Below are positions 46,216 to 57,270 of a DNA stretch of 64,000 nucleotides, piece after piece. The notes beneath the pieces were generated by a model. The model did no database searches. It was not told the DNA's origin and saw only the letters and a program-made list of their open reading frames with translations. Location of the stretch: positions 124,001-188,000 of the forward strand of contig JBBPSI010000020.1 of NCBI GenBank assembly GCA_038093515.1, read 5' to 3'. The translations under genes were made by a program, and so were the position numbers. This DNA is from Butyriboletus loyo. Its lineage: Eukaryota; Basidiomycota; Agaricomycetes; Boletales; Boletaceae. The stretch's first letter is position 1, and each line of letters opens with the position of its first letter.

Positions 46216-47129
46216 ACCACACAGCGCGTCTGGTGCGCGCTGGGGAACTAAAATTCAGAATGGACTGTCACTAGACGCCCCACAATAGACTTGTACCTAC
46301 CGTAGCTCCTCCTTTCTTGTTGTACATTCGCGTCTTCTTTAGACCGCGCTGTTCAATTTAGCTAAAAACGAGAAAAAATCCCGAATCAACACTGGCCATG
46401 GTGTCCTTGCGCCTGTTTGAATTCTAGCCCGACCCTGGGTCCACCTTCCTCTTGGTTGCCTTGTCCCCCCACTTTCTTTGCTGCGCCTTCTCGACATCAA
46501 GAGAATGTGTGTACGTATAAGTAATACTTGTGGGCGACTGCCCAGGAACTGAAGATATACCATATGTATACCGTGACGCACACCCGACACTTCTAAAAAC
46601 GATAACGACTCCGACCTGAAACGAAACTTGTATCAACGAGCGAGCCCGAAATGTCACCAGTCTGAGTCTGCGTGGGGATCGACGTTGCACGAGAAAAACA
46701 TGAACATGTTCCATGAATCCATATCCCCGACTCCCACGGTAGTGGAGGAGGGTTTTGTCGGGCGAGAATGGGTGGCTACCTGCAAACGAACCGGGAAGGG
46801 AAAGTATTATGTAATAACTATACAGATGACTCGTCGGGTACATACGTCGGGCGGACTTGTCTTGATCGTGTTCGGTACCTTGACAGCGTCAGGATAGAAA
46901 TGGTTCAGGCAAGGCGAAAGCCACTTCTCAAATCAAAGTCCAGACCTCAGGGGGTGGTAAAAAGTGTCATGCAAATGTTCTGTCCTCCGTGGATAGGTTC
47001 ACGCGCTAAGATCAGCTGAATGCAGGGGCCCGTGTGTCGAAATTCTGTGATCTGCCGGACCCCGACGGCCGTTATGCTGGGTTGATCAACGCACATGGCG
47101 ACCTAGCCGATGCTAATGTTGTTTCTCCC
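46216..47129. other. Intergenic, no supported gene
   Basis: This stretch contains the UGDH 3' UTR and short open frames on both strands without family resemblance. A frame at 47034-47129 (CDLPDPDGRYAGL) may belong to the pseudogene that follows. Confidence 0.4.
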
Positions 47130-47572
47130 GATGACTCCGTGATGGGCAGGGTGTCCTTGTCACCCCTGGCGAGTACAACGAGAAGATCAAACAGGATGAA
47201 TACGTCGAAGTTGAGGTGTGTCTCAAACCGTATGTATATTCTTACCCACTCTTGTTTGTCTCGGTCGATGCTAACTCAAAATGTGCGCGCAGGTGGAACA
47301 TTCAGCTAACCCCCCGATCGAACAGTCAGAATCAAATTTAAAATGGATCTCGCATTTACCAGGTCATTTTGAAGTCCATGAAGCTTCTTTCATTCCATTC
47401 GTACACGCAAGTTGGCTTGCTGAAGGCTCAGACCCCAGTTGACTCCGGCCAACAAAAAGGGTAAAAGGAAGGCTGGTGACGATGATGGGTTGACCGGTCA
47501 ATCGCCCTCCAAAAAAGCTTCGGTCATAGAGCCTGAGCCAGTCTTCGATATGGATCTGGGCGAAATTTAGAG
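47130..47572 (+). pseudogene. 3' remnant of an unidentified conserved-looking protein
   Basis: Pieces in changing frames read VTPGEYNEKIKQDEYVEVEV, then after an intron-like gap KWISHLPGHF / YQVILKSMKLLSFHSYTQVG, then GKRKAGDDDGLTGQSPSKK and a terminal EPEPVFDMDLGEI followed by TAG at about 47570. The basic GKRKAGDDD patch and the acidic end look like a nuclear protein tail. I recognise the style (small fungal orphan proteins) but not the family. At least two frameshifts are needed, so it is called a pseudogene; undetected introns might rescue part of it. Confidence 0.5.
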
Positions 47573-47877
47573 TGGTAAAATTGCTCAGTTGTCGTCATTT
47601 TCTTGATGTGTCTATCGGTGTATGTGATCGAGAATTTTGAGAATGTATCACTCGAATATCATACGTCACTCTGCTTGACGATTGAATTCGATAAAACATG
47701 GACCCATAGGAAAATGATCCAAGCAAGGTGACTAACGACGAGGGAAAGTACCATCGGTGATGACAACTGCACCCTACTTTAAAGTTTCAATGGTAGTTGG
47801 CAGTTGGAGTCGGGGACTGGCGACTCCGCGCGCCGTTACGATCTATATAGTTACTATGGTGATAATCATCGTTCGTT

Positions 47878-47907
47878 ACCACCACCACCACCACCACCAC
47901 CACCACC
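47878..47907. repeat. (ACC)10 microsatellite
   Basis: Ten perfect ACC units in intergenic DNA upstream of the EST1/SMG7-like gene's 3' end. A second, longer ACC array lies at 58166-58203. Confidence 0.95.
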
Positions 47908-48698
47908 ATCAGTATACAGGTCCGATTCCGAGAGTACTTGTCTGCCAATCCTGCGCCGATGCCGTTTGTGTACTCTCATGATAATATGTACCAAACGCGC
48001 ATCGGGAGTTGAACGTGTTTATTCATTTTAATGTCGACAAACGTACTTTGATCGGATTCGAGCGCCCAATTTAAAGTGGGTAACCTAGAGATGCGGAACA
48101 ACGGCTGCAACGGCAAAAAAACGTAACATATCACCCGAAACAAAAAGGCCACGCATATGTACGTGCACGAGAGATACCATCGACATATCAAGGACGAGAA
48201 GTGATTCAGACGGTGTCATACGTTTCAACGTATCCAAGAAACGCAAAACAAGACTCCCAGAGGAGAAGGAAATCTAGCTGATCAAGAAACGGAAGAGTAA
48301 TCAACAAGGAAAAAAAATCTTTTTTTAGTCTTTCGCGACAGTAGCTTTCATACAGAGGCACGGTCGAGATGTAGACATACAATAAAACCTTTTTTTCGCA
48401 AAAAAAAAAAAAAAAAGTGGCAACACCCGGCAGATGAGCGCAAAGAAGAAAAAGAGAACAACGTTCTGGGCACATAGCTGCTACTGTCTATTGAGTTGGA
48501 GCGTATGAGCGGAGATACCATCTTGTCAACGTACGTCAGACCCCCGCTTAACTGGCTCACTTGATAAACCTCGCGGTCCAAGATCGCTCACGAGATGGCC
48601 CCAAAGCCAGAAAAGGATTGGCAAGTGGTAGGCCATCTGATATCGCATGTCTTATCGGCGAGACAGTGCTCAAGCGAGATCCGAATGGGGAACCGACA
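47908..48698. other. Intergenic, A/T-rich
   Basis: The region contains a 16-nt poly(A) run near 48401-48416 and several T/A-rich tracts; probably the 3' UTR and terminator side of the EST1/SMG7-like gene. No coding sequence is supported. Confidence 0.4.
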
Positions 48699-51600
48699 TT
48701 AGCCATGAATTCCCCACATGCGAGAAGTAGATGGGCTCTTGTGATGTTGACCGGGTCGGATATACTGTTGCGTATGACCGTTTGAGAAACCCTGATGCGA
48801 AGTCGTCCCCCCGTAATGCATTGTCGGTTGACCGGGAGAAGCGGCGGATACGATGGCAGGATCGGCTAAGGACGCATTGTTTAAGTTCTGCCATTGCGAC
48901 TGCCGATATTCTGTTGATTGAGTCATTGGACTAGATAAGGTGTAAGATGTCTGAAGGGGTGGCTGTAGGGCGTGCTGTGGCGTTCCCAATGACAGCGACA
49001 TCGATTGACGATGTCCTGGACCGACGGTAGAAAGAGACTGTGGTGAATGGAGATGGGGTGAGGCCAACTGTCGACCTGCCTGAGTAGACTCGAATTGTGG
49101 AGACCATGCGTACTGCAGGCTTGGCGAAGGGAACATCTGACCCGCAATGACATCACCTCGCAAAGACGACGAGTTCAACGGAGAGGAAGAACCCTGATCT
49201 AGAGAAGTTGACCAGATTGAGGGTGGTGCATTTGGCCCAAGTCCAAAAGGGAACTGAGGCTGAATAGCACTCGACACTGGGGGACGTGGTGGGCGAGAAA
49301 CGTTGGCAGTACCGCGTTTTGTTCCCATGACATTGTTCAAAAGGTCTTGTGCAGTGATACCGGGAACAACTGCCGGAGATCGGGGTACTGTATGACCGGG
49401 TGTTGTTGTGCTGGATGCCTTGGTGACAGTAGACAGCTCCTCCCTCCTGGTGGCACTCTGTATGATTGGAGTGGTGGGAAGAGTAGCAGCCACGGGAGCC
49501 ACGGGCGAATCAGGTGATCTGCCACATATGATCAGCTTCAAGCAGATCCGAGGAGTCAAAATGCGAACCTAGGATCCCAGACAATGACCTCCCCGTCGTC
49601 GTCGTCGTCGTCATCTACTGTCCCGTCATCCTCTAGTGCCTTCCGAAAGGCGGCAGCAACCGGGTCATCGTCTGTTCGGCTCGTATCTGTCATTGCATCA
49701 TCGTCTAACACCATTTCCCGCGGTGAGACATCCTGCGAAACATAAGGAATAATTTGATCGGCGTCTTGGAGGACCAGCTGATGGGTATCCCCAGTTGAAA
49801 TTGCGGAGACGCCATCGTCGAAAGAGAAAGTATTACCATCTAGATGGATGGGGCAAGTCTATTGATAGGATGTGTAAGTTCAGGTACCGATCCCTCGCCA
49901 TCCACTGAATCTCACCTCGACTTGAGCGAGAGACTTGGCATCTTTAAGTAAGTCCCAAATTCTCATTAGTTGCTCCTCGTTCGGGTGAACCTTCTCTCGG
50001 CAATGGGACTGCGTTCCATTCTGCTGTCCCTCTCCCCTGTTTCCATGAATTGCATCCGTCAATGTGCCTCCACCCACCAGAAGGTCTCGCAATGGAAGGA
50101 AACCCTTAAGGTCGATATCTTCGTCCAGGGGAGACGTAAGGGGAGGTAACCTCGCCGACGGAAATATACCACTCAATGCACTGTAGAACTGGGCAAATTT
50201 AGCCCAAAATAGCGATAATCCATCGATTAAAGCTCCCCGGGTACCTTTGCCGGTAGAGCCAAGTTGATCACCGACAGCTGGGGACTGCGCGGCGTGTAAA
50301 ATATATTTGATATTGGCTGCAAGCCATTTGCTCGCGATGCGCAGAGCGGGTAAGGTACGTCGGAATGGCGCCGTGATGCGTTGGGCAAGGTCGTTCTCTG
50401 CGGCATCTTCGGGAGGTACCGCAAGCTCAGCAGCGCCTATCTCGAGAAGGACACGGTGGATTGCGATGACATGAGTCAAAATCTGTGATTCAATGACTGA
50501 CGGATCGGGAAGTCCGCTTGATCTCCTATTTGATGGTGGTGAGGTGTCGCGGATCATACAATGTTTCCAGAGGGCTCCCTGTGAGAGGACGACGACTTTG
50601 GACACTATTTCTATCGGAAGAATACGCTCCGATACCAAGCTCCGGAAGTCCTTCGCAACATCATCCGCGTGCGTGATAGTATTCATCCTGATCCTGTAAC
50701 ATATTGCGTGTGAACGCGGAGAAGCATAGGAAACACCGTTAATATACATACTTGTCTGAACCTAGTCGCCATAGCGCATGCAAAAGAACAACGTTTTCCT
50801 TGAAATGCTCCACTCTCAGCCGAGGCGGAACTTCTCCGGATTCTGGAATCGTCGTCGTCGGCTGGGAGACGACATTTGTTTTCTTGTTCTGTTGATCAAG
50901 CGCCTTGTTAAGAATCTTCTTGACATTCTCTGATGCAGTGTCGTAAGGCTGGCGGACACAGAGTGCCCTATAATAATGAAAAAGGGAGCTGAACATGTCA
51001 CCCTGGTAGAATGCGAGAATGGCGAGCTGGTGGGATGAATTGCCCTCATATGGGACAAGAAGACGGGCTTGTTCGTAGCATTGAATAGCCTTGTCGTAAT
51101 TTCGTGCCCGCGGAATTGAATCCAAGCCAGGTATGCCGCCTCTGCCACCTCGGCCGACCCGTTTCGCTGGCACCTTGCCATCCTCGTGGCCTGCCTTGGG
51201 ACGACCGCCCGCCTCGTTATAAAGTTCCCGGTATCTGGCGATGTCTCCGAGACAAACGATGGCCTTGCTCAAGATTGCGAGTCTGCTTTCATGTTCCGCA
51301 GGGACCGGAGCAGGCGTGCTCTCTTCAGGTGGGAAAGAAAAGAGATTACGTCCATGATTCTGATTCGAAGTACCGTTACTATCGCCTGAACGAGGAAGGG
51401 CCGGAAGGTTGGCGTCATCCGAAGGAGTCACAAGGTTCAGGGCAACCAAGATGGGGTACGCTTCATGTAAAGCAAAGGATCGTTGGTATCGGACTACGAA
51501 TTGGGTCCAAAACTTTTCTTCGTCTGCAAGGAATTGTCGGAAGCGTTGCAGAAGCTTGCGATGTTCAACGGGGCCATGACCACCTTGTCGTGGCTGATGG

Positions 51601-51982
51601 CGAGGTGCGGATTGCAATGTTCGTTCGAGCGTTGCGAGGCTCTGTTTGTAGTGGGAGATGAACTGATAAGACGTTTGCATCCATAGGTGCGTCTCAGCAT
51701 CCCTGGACTCCTTTGCATATGGTTCGACCAGTAGCAGTCGTAGATGTTGCCGTCTCAGGCTTTGTCGGATGAATGACGAGGACGGCATTTCGAGAGTGCA
51801 AGACAACTCACTTTTTGCGACTAAACTCGACCTCCTTGTCCCAAGAATTGTGTGTTTTGAGCAGCTCTTTCAAACCCTGATGCAAACCTTGGGCCTCCCT
51901 AAAGTGATAATATGAACCCAACTGTGGTAGCAAGCGGTGTAAAAGTTGAGTACTTCGCAAGATTGGAAGCCGAGTCGGACAT
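48699..51982 (-). CDS. EST1/SMG7-like 14-3-3/TPR-domain protein
   Basis: Six exons (51954-51982, 51812-51898, 50752-51759, 49916-50693, 49569-49858, 48699-49518) give 1003 residues with closed phases. Residues of about 10-330 form the EST1/SMG5/SMG7 helical region: EVEFSRKNLRRQHLRLLLVE, CLGDIARYRELY and NYDKAIQCYEQARLLVPYEG (about 259-278), then LAILAFYQGDMFSSLFHYYR. These repeats bind phospho-UPF1 in nonsense-mediated decay, or act in telomere maintenance in Est1. A second helical region follows (RSLVSERILPIEIVSKVVVL). The C-terminal 370 residues are acidic then Ser/Pro/Gln-rich, with seven consecutive Asp at about 49595-49615. No PIN domain is seen, which favours SMG7/Ebs1 type over SMG6. 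The start MSDSASNLAKEAQGL was chosen by splice fit. Confidence 0.85.
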
Positions 51983-53372
51983 AGTTTGTGAGATTGAGAG
52001 TTATAAACCCATTGTCTGGCGACTCTTGATATCGATGTTCAGCATCGCCCGAGGCGCTGACCGTGGACAGCTTATAGCAGTCGTGGGAAACGATGATGAA
52101 CCTGACATGCTACTGGCCAGTCATTAATCATTAATCATTAATCGTTGTCAGTCCTGACCACCACCTTGACACACTCGCATTCTTTTCGGGGGCGGTAACT
52201 TTCGGACATCCTCCAGACCCAAATCACCGCTATTCAGGGACCGTATGAAAAAGTGAATGCTGACGCACTGGTCTCATATCGGACGGTCCACTGAAACAAG
52301 TCATATATGCTCTATCGCAATCTTTCTTTTTCAAGCGAGACACTTGGGCTACAAGGCTATATTGTTGCAAGGCGACCCACGCCCAAACAGGTGGCGCACT
52401 GAATTCAAGCGTAGACCCTCCCAGAAAACTGCGCCAGCTGCTGCCAAAACAGCCGCCGCGGGAAAACTCGAGATATCATATGCACGATCTGGGGTTCGGA
52501 CCACGACTCAGAGTCGAGGTCATCAGGTTCCATTCTCAAGTACTGCCACTGGCATGGACCGCGGCACTTACCGACATATATGGGAGGGTCGACTCGATCT
52601 ACGAATCCTATGACTCTCACTGTCTATTAATATTTGCATCCACGCTGCTACATGTCGGAACCAAGAAGAGCGCAACGCTCCTTACCCTCCGTGAGGTCTG
52701 AGCGCTCTGGCTCGACCCTGTCTAGACTTATCTCACGGACCGCTTCATTCGGCAAGATGTTGCAAACGAGCAAGTTGGCCGGCCCCTCGTGACCAGCAGT
52801 ACGAAAGTCTAGAATGGGCACAAGTTATAATTCGGTTGCGCAATCAGTGGTCGACCCGAACGCAAATTGATCCCCTCGTGTGGAACAAGTTGAATCTAAA
52901 AAGATTGAATGTCATCTATCTCGTAGAGCCGAGATGTCCGCGCCGTTCCAGACCCGAATGGAAGGAGGTCGGTGGCACATACTGTCAGCGGGCAGGCTCT
53001 GATTGAGAGGGCATGGTTTGGTAAGGTTCTTCCTCTGCTGGATGTCGCGCCTGCTTACCTGTAAGTACATGTTGTGTGCCCTGGAAATCGAACAATTTGC
53101 ACTTTTCAGGATAGATTAAGAAGCATCTGCCTTGTTTGGCTAGTAACATGTCGAATGGTATGTTCATCCTATTTTGCTTGAAGGGGTTGGCCGCATACGG
53201 CTGTATAAATGCTTCGATTCCCTCCGCAAGGTAGAAAAGGCGTAGACCCGCTTGGTTAGCCCAGTTCTCAAAGTTCCTCCTCCACTCGCAGCTTCAACTC
53301 TCCCGTAACTTGCGTCGACCACCGCATACTCTATAACCAACAGCATCACCACTCTCCAGTCGTACCATCACG
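51983..53372. other. Intergenic, no supported gene
   Basis: Divergent spacer between the EST1/SMG7-like gene and the 134-aa orphan. It contains three tandem TCATTAA units (52121-52144). The open frames at 52257-52613 (plus) and 52405-52620 (minus) overlap each other and resemble nothing I know. The last 100 bp before 53373 are the probable promoter of the orphan. Confidence 0.45.
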
Positions 53373-53777
53373 ATGCCCCCCTTTTACGAACTCGCTGTCG
53401 CCTCTTTTAGGCAGCCATCACCTTCAAAATCGATGTGGGCTATCGTTGTCATCTTCACACCTTCCTCTGGACACTCCCTCGTGTACCAGATCGTTGGTTC
53501 CGCCTCAGACTACAGCCTGGACGCGCCACAGTCCGTCACTCTAAACGAGGGGGAGAACGGATATATGGGCAAAATACCCGTTGGGTTAGTGGACTCCGAG
53601 AAGCTCCACCAGCTACAATGTACTCTTGCTTCGGTCCCCATCGTGCATGGGAATCCTGCGTGGAACTCTCACAATTGGGTCATGGCGGGAATATTAGCGC
53701 TACGCAAACTAGAGGGCTACCATATCGACAAGCATGTGACATCTCAATGGGTGTCTGAACGGCTCGGTGAGAAGTAG
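53373..53777 (+). CDS. Small intronless protein, 134 aa, unknown function
   Basis: A single open frame with a good start context (CACGATGCCC) encodes 134 residues. It reads MPPFYELAVASFRQP, then SMWAIVVIFTPSSGHSLVYQ, NEGENGYMGKIPVGLVD and VHGNPAWNSHNWVMAGILAL. The pattern WAIVV..., then a short strand YQIVG, then a conserved-looking NSHNWVM segment recalls small fungal proteins of uncharacterised DUF families found as orphans in agaricomycetes; I cannot name one with confidence. No signal peptide is seen. Codon use and length argue for a real gene. It is unrelated to the duplicated blocks. Confidence 0.65.
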   Translation: MPPFYELAVASFRQPSPSKSMWAIVVIFTPSSGHSLVYQIVGSASDYSLDAPQSVTLNEGENGYMGKIPVGLVDSEKLHQLQCTLASVPIVHGNPAWNSHNWVMAGILALRKLEGYHIDKHVTSQWVSERLGEK

Positions 53778-54528
53778 GGGAAGAGTGCTTGGCGAGTAGC
53801 GGGTGCTAGACTTTCTTTTGGCATCAAGTTGATGAATACTGGGACATTGGGGTGGCATAGTGCAATCTATGGATATGTATTCTTTGGGCTGTTTGTAGAT
53901 CCTTGTATGTTGCTTAGAATAGCAAACGCTGTCTACGACGAGAATTTCGGAGTTCCAATGCGTTTAACCTAGCAATTTCGGGGTGCAAACGTGTGAGGGG
54001 CATTTGCCAGGAACGGTCGAAAAAGCGCATTGCCTTGTCCTGAGGAAGTCGAAGTCGAGTCAGCGAACGTCATCCGAATCTGGATGACTCACCGAGGACA
54101 GACTTGATTAAGCATTGACAGTTTCATTAATAGTTGTTAGTCGAGGGAGAGACCCTCCTACGTACCAAATACATTATAAAACCCACGAGTGTCAAGACCA
54201 GTTCCCGACCACGACGATTTGAAGTTTTGGTCCGTGAATCATACTACCAACGTCTTCATTCGTGAATGTACAAGGGATAAATCCGAACCATCACACCAGC
54301 AACCTCAAGGAATGGGTCCAGAAACTGGCCGAAACAGTCAGTGACAGAATCTGTGACCGACCTGTCGCACCATCAATCCACCAACTGTTGGACGTCATAA
54401 TTCATTTCGGGATGCGAATATAAGTGAAAGAAAAGTAAATGTCTTCTCACCCACGGAACGTGTTTAAATGATCACATTATCGTAAGTGTGCGAGATACCC
54501 GCAGCAAAGGGCCGATCTACCATGTGTA
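53778..54528. other. Intergenic, no supported gene
   Basis: Convergent spacer between the orphan and the KPWE-motif gene. It holds probable 3' UTRs and no open frame worth calling. Confidence 0.4.
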
Positions 54529-55208
54529 TCACGATTGACTTGTGACTTCCCAGGGCTTTCTCCTCAACGGTGCAACCGACTCGCTCGGAAGGCCGTCCTG
54601 GAGTGATTCGTGGAGTCAGAGACAGCATGTCGTGCACGATTTGCAAGAACAAACTTACGTTCAACGTATCTGGAATAATTTTATTGTTAGGGATATTATC
54701 AGTCCTTCCCTGCTCTATCAGACTTTTCAGTTCGGCGAAGGTCAACACGCGCATTTCTCCGTGTTCCGTTCCTGAGGTCTGATTGCATTCATTTCCGCTC
54801 TGAACAGGGAAGCAATTCAAGTCCGCGGTAAACCCAGCCTGGACACCTTCCAGGCTGATATTGTGACCAGTAACGCTAACCCAACTTAATGAGGCGACTG
54901 CTTCTCGAGCGAGAAGGGTTATCAGAGTCACACACCGATTGAAGTAGAAGACCTTTGTCTTCAAGATAAGCTCCGATTTCTCACTGTCAGACATCTGGTT
55001 CATTGATTCATGCGCAAGGATCCCAGAAAGACCTTGCTAAGAAAACAGTGGGCCGTTGAGTATGAGGGTATAGTATACAAAACAGGCGTACCTGAAAAGC
55101 TTCATCCGAGGAGAAAGGAAAGCTATGAAATTGGCCAAGAACACGCTCCTGCCGCTCGTCCCCCGGGTCGATGGTCTGTGAGGCGTCGTGACCCTGTAAT
55201 GTAGGCAT
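54529..55208 (-). CDS. KPWE-motif protein, PEX39/C6orf226-like
   Basis: Four exons (55092-55208, 54936-55036, 54659-54884, 54529-54597) give 170 residues with closed phases. The C-terminus reads LTFAELKSLIEQGRTDNIPN, then a short linker IPDTLNDGLPSES and RRKPWEVTSQS. The FAEL...I..G...IP...IP pattern followed by KPWE is the hallmark of the family that includes human C6orf226 and fungal Pex39, reported to work with the PTS2 receptor Pex7 in peroxisomal import. The N-terminal half has SFPFSSDEAFQQGLSGILAH and ELILKTKVFYFNRW, a helical domain seen in fungal members. The KPWE segment is only visible after splicing. The gene is divergent from the ArfGAP with 237 bp between start codons. Confidence 0.75.
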
Positions 55209-55445
55209 GCCGGAAGAGTCGCTGGTGCTCACGAAGTGACCTGTCACGTAAATAATCATGCAGTTGATTGAATTCAAGAACCTGGACGTACAGAAGTCGA
55301 AGGCTTGCGGCGGACAATACCGAATTTGGACTCAGTCCGCAGTGGCACCTGGTCGATCACTTGCACGATTAGGTAATACAAAATTCAGACCTACACTGTC
55401 ACCGTGCTAGTAGACCTTCCGGACTTGAAGAGGATACAGCGAACC
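55209..55445. promoter_or_regulatory. Shared divergent promoter region
   Basis: These 237 bp separate the start codons of the KPWE-motif gene and the ArfGAP. Both promoters must lie here unless 5' exons were missed. No clear TATA box is seen. Confidence 0.5.
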
Positions 55446-57270
55446 ATGTCGACCAGCGTTAGCAAGATCGTAGCAGAACGGAACCACCGCATCATAACGG
55501 AACTCGTTTTGAAACCAGGAAACGGTATGTATCCTTGCTGTCGCACGGGGCACCGCCGAAGACAATGCGACCCTTTGACTAACACCGCACTTTTCACCCT
55601 CCAACAGATGTCTGTGCGGACTGTAAAGCACATGCTCCGAGATGGGCGTCTCACAATCTGGGCATCTTTATATGGTGCGCATTCGTTTTTGCACCTCTCC
55701 AGGGCAGCACGCATTAACAGGCGTACAGTGTAAACTGTGCCAGCATCCACCGCAAAATCGGGACGCACATCAGTAAAGTGTATGTCAACCGTATTTCATA
55801 TATATCGGTTCCCCGGCTTAACGTTTGACACTCATATAGTAAGAGTATTACCTTGGATCGGTGGACCAAGGAACAAGTCGAAGTCAGACATTGGTCTTAT
55901 CAATTGAGGCAGCTAATCTTAACTCGTTTCACGCAAGGTCATGAAGGAGAGAGGGAATATCAAGTCAAACATATTGTATAACCCCAACGAGGCTCGCCAC
56001 CCGCCACCAACAAACACGACAGACTCGGAACGTGACTCCGAGCTAGAGAAATTCATACGCTGTAGGAAAATGTCCTTCTCTGCCTCGAGATTTGCTTATA
56101 AGGATCCTCCTAGCGAAGTATGAATTCAAAAGGTTCATGGACCGAAAGCCTAGTTCTAAGTCCCAGCAACCTGTGGCCGACAAGTGGACAGCATCCACAA
56201 CACTTCGATCACGGTCAACTCCACTTACAGACTCGGCGCAACTTGAGCGAGAAACGTCGCCCGGACCTCCTCCCCCACCTAAAACCCCCGAAAACTTGCC
56301 TCCAAGGCTTCATTTTTTGGCCACCGTACCTTCGCTATCGCGCAGTGCGCCACCTCCCACCCGATCCATCTCACAGCCACTCCCACCACTAACTATTTCC
56401 GATAAACTTACCACAGTACCTCCACTAAAACAACCGGCGGTGGCACAACCCTTTATACAGAAACCTGAAGGACAAGTATGGGACGATCTTATCTCACTGC
56501 AAGGACCTTCCCAATCTTCCTCATTTCCACTCCAATATAATCCGGTGGGCCCCTCTGCATCTTTCCCTTCTCAACTGCAGGTCCCGGTTCAACAACAACC
56601 AATGACATCCGGCAATGCACCGAACCCGTTCATGAATTTATCCCTCGGTCGAGTTAACACGACCACTCCGTTCGTCGCAAGCCCAATATCGGTACCAACA
56701 CTCAGTCCACAGTTTCCTTTCACATCCACCACGCCCCTATCCAGTCCCGCGCTCCACCTCGGCGGGACGAATCCTTTTAACCAGATACCCTCTCCAGCCG
56801 CGAGCGTGAATGGCACCGCCTTCTCCACGAGCTTGAACCCTTTTTCGTCGTCGTTTCCCGTGTCCGCGTCCACGACGCCCGCTGCGCAGGTCATGGCACT
56901 TCCGACCGGGGTCCCGCTACACACACCACCCCTTTCGGACGTCCCACCGCGAATGTTCACGCCAACGACAGCGCTGTCTTTCCCGCCTACACCGTTCGTC
57001 ACGGCTGGCCTGTCACAAAATCCCTTTGGTGCTCCTGCGCGGATACCATTCTCAGCAAGCGGTGCGATGAATCCGTTTTCAGCGATGCAGATGGGGCAGG
57101 CGGGTTTTTCGGCGGCGCCTCCTCAGACTGCATTCGGAACGACGGCATTCTCGAGCCAACAACAGACACAACAGTTGCATCCACAGCAGCAGCAACAGCA
57201 GCAGCAACAACAAGGACCGACGTATGGGTTCGGCGGATGGGCTGGGCAGGGCGCGCAAGGGACATTTTAA
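55446..57270 (+). CDS. ArfGAP domain protein with NPF motifs (Gts1/Age2/SMAP-like)
   Basis: Six exons (55446-55524, 55608-55674, 55729-55779, 55840-55882, 55938-56061, 56114-57270) encode 506 residues. Residues 1-125 are an ArfGAP domain: start MSTSVSKIVAERNHRIITEL, zinc finger CADC-x16-CVNC, catalytic arginine in CASIHRKIGTH, then SITLDRWTKEQVEVMKERGN and FIRSKYEFKRFM. The domain stimulates GTP hydrolysis on Arf GTPases at Golgi/endosome membranes. The remainder is Pro/Ser-rich and disordered, with at least five NPF tripeptides (NPFMNLS, NPFNQ, NPFSS, NPFGA, NPFSAM), the usual ligands of EH domains. A WDDLISLQ segment may bind clathrin adaptors. Near the end there is a run of ten glutamines. 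This points to an endocytic/trans-Golgi coat function. The start and all phases are well supported. Confidence 0.93.

Noticed and set aside
55391..55768. Minus-strand 125-codon frame over the ArfGAP 5' exons
   Set aside because: It is antisense to well-supported ArfGAP exons and includes their introns; no family resemblance.
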